Part shown: in pieces, positions 5,779-8,574 of the stretch
Layout of the letters: each line of letters begins with the position of its first letter
How positions within the stretch are numbered: position 1 is the first letter of the stretch
DNA from: Bacilli bacterium
GTDB taxonomy: Bacteria; Bacillota_I; Bacilli_A; RF39; UBA660
Length of the DNA: 8,574 nucleotides
Assembly: GCA_028698535.1 (NCBI GenBank)
Contig: JAQVDA010000026.1
Span: 1-8,574, forward strand
Direction of reading: 5' to 3'
The notes under the pieces: generated by a model
Database searches by the model: none
Told to the model about the DNA's origin: nothing
The model's input: the letters and a program-made list of their open reading frames with translations, nothing else
Translations under genes and position numbers: made by a program

Positions 5779-6993
5779 TTAATCTTTGTTAATTTTGATA
5801 ATAACTTGGTACATTTTTTCAAAGTCAAATTCCTCTGAGTCGACCTTAAAACCTATTTGTTCAATTTGATTGGTGCAGTCCCTAACAATGTTAATTGCCC
5901 TTCGTAAATCCTGGAAGGTGCGTCCAGTTGCCGGTTCCCCACTTTCACTGATTTCAGGAGACTCTTCTACTTCCGTTGATAGGTGATGAGTAGGTTCCAT
6001 AGGAATCTCTTCACTTGATGGTTCAATTTGGGTAATAGGCGCCATCTCTGGGGTTTCTATTAGAGTGGTTTCTGCTGGAGCGACATTTGTTCCCATATCC
6101 ATATTTGCTTCTTCTTCAAAAGGCATAAAAAACCGGTTTTTTCTTTCCCCCGTTTCGGGAATAGATGACATATCAGATTGTACGACTACCCTTTCTGAGT
6201 CCTCACTTCCTGGAGTTTGTAATAGACTATTCATATCTGGTGTTGAATGGGGAGTATTAATATCTTGAGCCGCGGCTTTTATTTTTTCTATTTCTTCTTG
6301 CCCAGTTATCTGTGCCGCCATTCCCTCACTAGTATCATCTTCTTCGTCGTCCTCACCAATTATTTCTATTGCAGGTTCTTGTTGTTTGGGGTCAATGCCA
6401 AGGCGGTTTTTTATTTCTAAATCAGTATCCCTAACATTCATCCGGTTTGTAATGATTTTATCAAGTAATTCACGTTGTTCTTCTTTTGATGGTAGAGATA
6501 ACAATGCTCGGGCATGGCGTTCTGAAATTTGATTGTTTAGTAACGCTTCCTGTACCTCTTCATCCAATCCTAACAAGCGTAATTTATTGGCGACAGTCGA
6601 TTGCGTTTTGCCAACTTTAGTAGCTAATTGCTCTTGGGTCATATCCCCGAGTTCTAATATTTTTTGATAGGTTCTAGCTTCTTCAATTGGGGTTAAATCC
6701 TGCCTTTGAATATTTTCTATCAAGGCTATTTCGGCACTTTCTGAGTCCCCTAATGTTGTTATAATAGCGGGAACAGTATTCAACCCGGCTAATGTCGCTG
6801 CCTTAAAGCGACGTTCTCCAGCTACTATCTCATACTTGTCACCTATTTTTCTTAATACTAATGGTTGGATTATGCCATATTCCCTTATTGAATGGGCTAA
6901 TTCATTTAACCCTTTTTCATCAAATTTTTCCCGTGGTTGAAACCGATTAGGAATGATATCATCAATCCTAACTTCTAATATCTCCTTTTCCAT
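5779..6993 (-). CDS. noc: nucleoid occlusion protein Noc with unusually long acidic linker
   Basis: A 404-residue ParB-family protein; in Bacillus, Noc binds many chromosomal sites and keeps the division septum off the nucleoid. The N-terminal domain has PNRFQPR (15-21), the CTP-box GERR (59-62) and ENIQRQDLTPIEEA (93-106). The helix-turn-helix (about 119-163) carries the Noc specificity set: Gln131 in TQS, Lys137 in ANKL, Arg159 in ERHAR, where ParB has Arg, Thr/other and Gly. The C-terminal dimerisation segment (358-403, RTFQDLRRAINIVRD onward) aligns well with Bacillus Noc. Two oddities: the protein starts at MEKEILEV, omitting the roughly 25-residue N-terminus that carries the membrane-targeting helix in Bacillus Noc; and residues about 205-357 form an acidic, Pro/Glu/Thr/Ser-rich, probably disordered linker, making it about 120 residues longer than the usual 280. 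An in-frame TAG (7012-7014) lies just upstream, so the start cannot be extended. AAAGGGG (7005-7011) is the ribosome site. Confidence 0.93.
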   Translation of the reverse strand: MEKEILEVRIDDIIPNRFQPREKFDEKGLNELAHSIREYGIIQPLVLRKIGDKYEIVAGERRFKAATLAGLNTVPAIITTLGDSESAEIALIENIQRQDLTPIEEARTYQKILELGDMTQEQLATKVGKTQSTVANKLRLLGLDEEVQEALLNNQISERHARALLSLPSKEEQRELLDKIITNRMNVRDTDLEIKNRLGIDPKQQEPAIEIIGEDDEEDDTSEGMAAQITGQEEIEKIKAAAQDINTPHSTPDMNSLLQTPGSEDSERVVVQSDMSSIPETGERKNRFFMPFEEEANMDMGTNVAPAETTLIETPEMAPITQIEPSSEEIPMEPTHHLSTEVEESPEISESGEPATGRTFQDLRRAINIVRDCTNQIEQIGFKVDSEEFDFEKMYQVIIKINKD

Positions 6994-7029
6994 AGATTTG
7001 TGGGCCCCTTTCTATTATCCTATAATCTT

Positions 7030-7059
7030 ATAATACCACTAATACCGACCCTTTTACAA
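7030..7059 (-). promoter_or_regulatory. candidate promoter for noc
   Basis: On the minus strand, TTGTAA (7054-7059, overlapping the rsmG stop) is followed after 18 bases by TATTAT (7030-7035), preceded by TG one base before (TGGTATTAT, an extended -10). Each box matches consensus at four of six positions. The 60-base gap holds nothing else recognisable apart from the noc ribosome site. Since there is no terminator after rsmG, noc may also be read from upstream. Confidence 0.4.
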
Positions 7060-7758
7060 TGGTTTTCGGTTAATTTCTCTACTTTCGCGGGGAAATTTAA
7101 TGCTTGTTGGCGTGTTTTTTATTATTTTAACTAGATTCCGTTGGCTACTTTCTCGTGGTAATAAAAAACTCTTTATGGTATATTCCCCGCCCCCAAGCAA
7201 TTTAATTTTTGGCTCTAAATTGTCTATTTCACCTTCTAATTTACCTTTCATTGCCACAAAGGATCCTGTGACCTTCACTAGCGGCAAACACCACTCGATT
7301 AATATATTTAGTGGGGCAACTGCCCGCGCTACAACGGCATCATATTTTTCGCGGTTTTGACGAGCCCATATCTCGCCCCTTTCATGTTTACTATCAATGC
7401 GATCTAAATTTAACTCTTTAAGCACGTAATTAAGGAAAAACACTTTTTTACGCCGAGCCTCAATTAATGTTATTTTAAGGTGAGGGAAAAAGATTTTAAG
7501 AACAATCCCTGGAAACCCAGCCCCGCTACCAATATCGCATAGTGATTGAATCTTTTTTAAATCTATTACATAATTTAGAGTTAAACTATCATAAACATGT
7601 TTTAAATAATAGTCTTCTTTTTTAGTGATTCTGGTTAAATTAACCCGCTTATTATAATTAATTAGTAATTCATAGAAGTGTTCTAGTTGTTCTAATTGTA
7701 GCGGGGTTACTTCAATATTTAATTTTTTTAATTCATTTAATAATTCATTTTGTGACAA
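7054..7758 (-). CDS. rsmG: 16S rRNA (guanine-N7) methyltransferase RsmG (GidB)
   Basis: A 234-residue S-adenosylmethionine-dependent enzyme that makes m7G in the 530 loop of 16S rRNA (G527 in E. coli numbering). Numbered from the TTG start, it shows YNKRVNLTRIT (35-45), the SAM-binding motif CDIGSGAGFPGI (74-85), LIEARRKKVFFL (98-109), the family motif ARAVAPL (144-150), and MKGKLEGE (170-177). Loss of function in other bacteria gives low-level streptomycin resistance. I prefer the TTG at 7758 to the ATG at 7767: AAAAAAGGA ends eight bases before the TTG but abuts the ATG, and with TTG the distance to the conserved TP of VTPLQLEQ equals that in Bacillus RsmG as I recall it. With TTG the gene overlaps the end of mnmG by 14 bases, so translation is probably coupled. 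Confidence 0.93.
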   Translation of the reverse strand: MSQNELLNELKKLNIEVTPLQLEQLEHFYELLINYNKRVNLTRITKKEDYYLKHVYDSLTLNYVIDLKKIQSLCDIGSGAGFPGIVLKIFFPHLKITLIEARRKKVFFLNYVLKELNLDRIDSKHERGEIWARQNREKYDAVVARAVAPLNILIEWCLPLVKVTGSFVAMKGKLEGEIDNLEPKIKLLGGGEYTIKSFLLPRESSQRNLVKIIKNTPTSIKFPRESREINRKPL

Positions 7759-8574
7759 TATTATCATCCTTTTTTAAGGCAATAGTTAAAACCGCAATGT
7801 CGGCGGGATTAACCCCGCTTATCCGGCTTGCTTGGCCAATAGTTCTTGGTTTTATAGCCTTTAATTTTTGTTTGGCTTCAGACGCTAGATTGTGTATTTT
7901 ATCATAATTATAATCGCTCGGGATTATAATGGCTTCTAACTTTTTTAAATTAGCTACTTCTTTTTTCGCTTTAGTTATATAACCCTCGTATTTAACACTA
8001 ATTTCTATCTGTTCTAAGATGTCTTTAGATAACTTTAAATTAAAGATGGAATCTAAATCTTTCATCTTTAATTCTGGCCGTTTTAATAAATTATAAACAG
8101 AAGTATTATCTTTAGTTTTATCAATGCCGATCTTGCTAAAAGCTGTCTTTATTGTAGAATTTAATTTTGGTTTCTGTTGTTTAAATTGTTGGATTGTTTG
8201 TTCAATAAGCTGTTTTTTACGAAGGAGGCGATTATATTGTTCACTACTAATTAAACCGGCTTGATAACCATATTCACGCAACCGTAAATCGGCGTTGTCG
8301 TGCCGTAATAATAATCTAAATTCAGCCCGTGATGTTAGTAAGCGGTATGGTTCTTTTGTCCCCTTTGTTACTAAGTCGTCAATTAAAACGCCTATATAAG
8401 CTTCGTCGCGCCCGAGAATTAACGGGGCGGTGTTTTCTAATTTTAAAGCCGCATTAACCCCCGCGATTAAACCTTGAGCGGCGGCTTCTTCATAGCCGCT
8501 GGTGCCATTAATTTGCCCAGCCGCAAATAAATTTTGTATTAATTTAGTTTCTAAGCTAGGATATAGTTGAGTAG
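7745..8574 (-). CDS. mnmG: tRNA uridine-5-carboxymethylaminomethyl modification enzyme MnmG (GidA), C-terminal part
   Basis: The reading frame is open from 8572 to the TGA at 7745, giving the last 275 residues of a protein that is normally about 620-630; the start lies outside the window. With MnmE it forms the cmnm5/nm5 group on wobble U34 of several tRNAs, using FAD, methylenetetrahydrofolate and glycine or ammonia. I read by hand LFAAGQINGTSGYEEAAAQG near the start, which is the FAD-domain end of MnmG. It is followed by LGRDEAYIGVLIDDLV and PYRLLTSRAEFRLLLRHDNA, nearly invariant in the family. The C-terminal helical domain ends in KPRTIGQASRISGVNPADIA, the segment that contacts MnmE and tRNA. 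A TTG at 8281 is only an internal Leu codon (DLRLREYGY). It is followed by rsmG, the standard Bacillota order. Confidence 0.97.
   Translation of the reverse strand, partial: TQLYPSLETKLIQNLFAAGQINGTSGYEEAAAQGLIAGVNAALKLENTAPLILGRDEAYIGVLIDDLVTKGTKEPYRLLTSRAEFRLLLRHDNADLRLREYGYQAGLISSEQYNRLLRKKQLIEQTIQQFKQQKPKLNSTIKTAFSKIGIDKTKDNTSVYNLLKRPELKMKDLDSIFNLKLSKDILEQIEISVKYEGYITKAKKEVANLKKLEAIIIPSDYNYDKIHNLASEAKQKLKAIKPRTIGQASRISGVNPADIAVLTIALKKDDNIVTK

Noticed and set aside
6926..6941. TTTTTCCCGTGG in noc as a Noc site
   Set aside because: Only one half-site matches; the other half bears no resemblance to GGGAAA.
7083..7095. TTTCGCGGGGAAA as a possible Noc site just upstream of noc
   Set aside because: It is a 13-base dyad where a Noc site core is 12 bases (TTTCCCGGGAAA), it is within the rsmG coding end, and only one half matches.
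1094..7360. Several plus-strand open frames of 65-99 codons (for example near 1094, 2072, 2890, 3609, 4957, 6065 and 7100)
   Set aside because: Each lies antisense inside a well-supported minus-strand gene, shows no recognisable family and has composition expected of a shadow frame.

Overview
The window is AT-rich, and every gene lies on the minus strand, packed with short gaps or overlaps. The right-to-left order mnmG - rsmG - noc - parA - parB - mscS-type channel - DUF951 is the gene neighbourhood found near the replication origin of low-GC Gram-positive bacteria (Bacillota). Noc is itself a Bacillota marker. TGA is used as a stop (mnmG, parB and the mscS gene end with it) and Trp is TGG, so this is not a TGA-recoding mollicute. 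A D-aspartate ligase-like gene suggests a walled cell with D-Asp-type peptidoglycan cross-bridges. I cannot name the genus.

Layout in the direction of transcription. (1) 8574-7054: the C-terminal 275 residues of MnmG, then RsmG, whose likely TTG start lies inside the mnmG end. MnmG modifies tRNA wobble uridines and RsmG methylates 16S rRNA. (2) 6993-5779: Noc, a ParB-family nucleoid-occlusion protein, with a candidate promoter in front (7030-7059) and a clear intrinsic terminator behind (5737-5768), so it may be its own unit. (3) 5663-3018: parA and parB (11-base overlap), a small MscS-family channel and a 60-residue DUF951 protein, all nearly touching and read from a candidate extended -10 promoter at 5698-5706. 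A parS/Noc-site-like sequence (5679-5694) lies at the expected transcription start. (4) 2982-1: a 643-residue fusion of a D-aspartate-ligase-like ATP-grasp domain with an Asp/Glu-racemase domain, then the first 330 residues of an AbgT-family transporter that runs off the left edge.

Together, ParA, ParB and Noc handle origin segregation and coordination of division with the nucleoid. The specificity residues of the two ParB-family proteins are split exactly as expected for parS binding (ParB) and Noc-site binding (Noc).

The most unusual items are: the ligase-racemase fusion, whose racemase half has lost one catalytic Cys and a substrate Arg; and a Noc that lacks the usual N-terminal membrane-targeting segment but carries a roughly 150-residue acidic linker containing a short RFF motif reminiscent of that segment. 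There is no gene-free stretch longer than about 115 bases. I saw no RNA gene, CRISPR array, insertion sequence or riboswitch.
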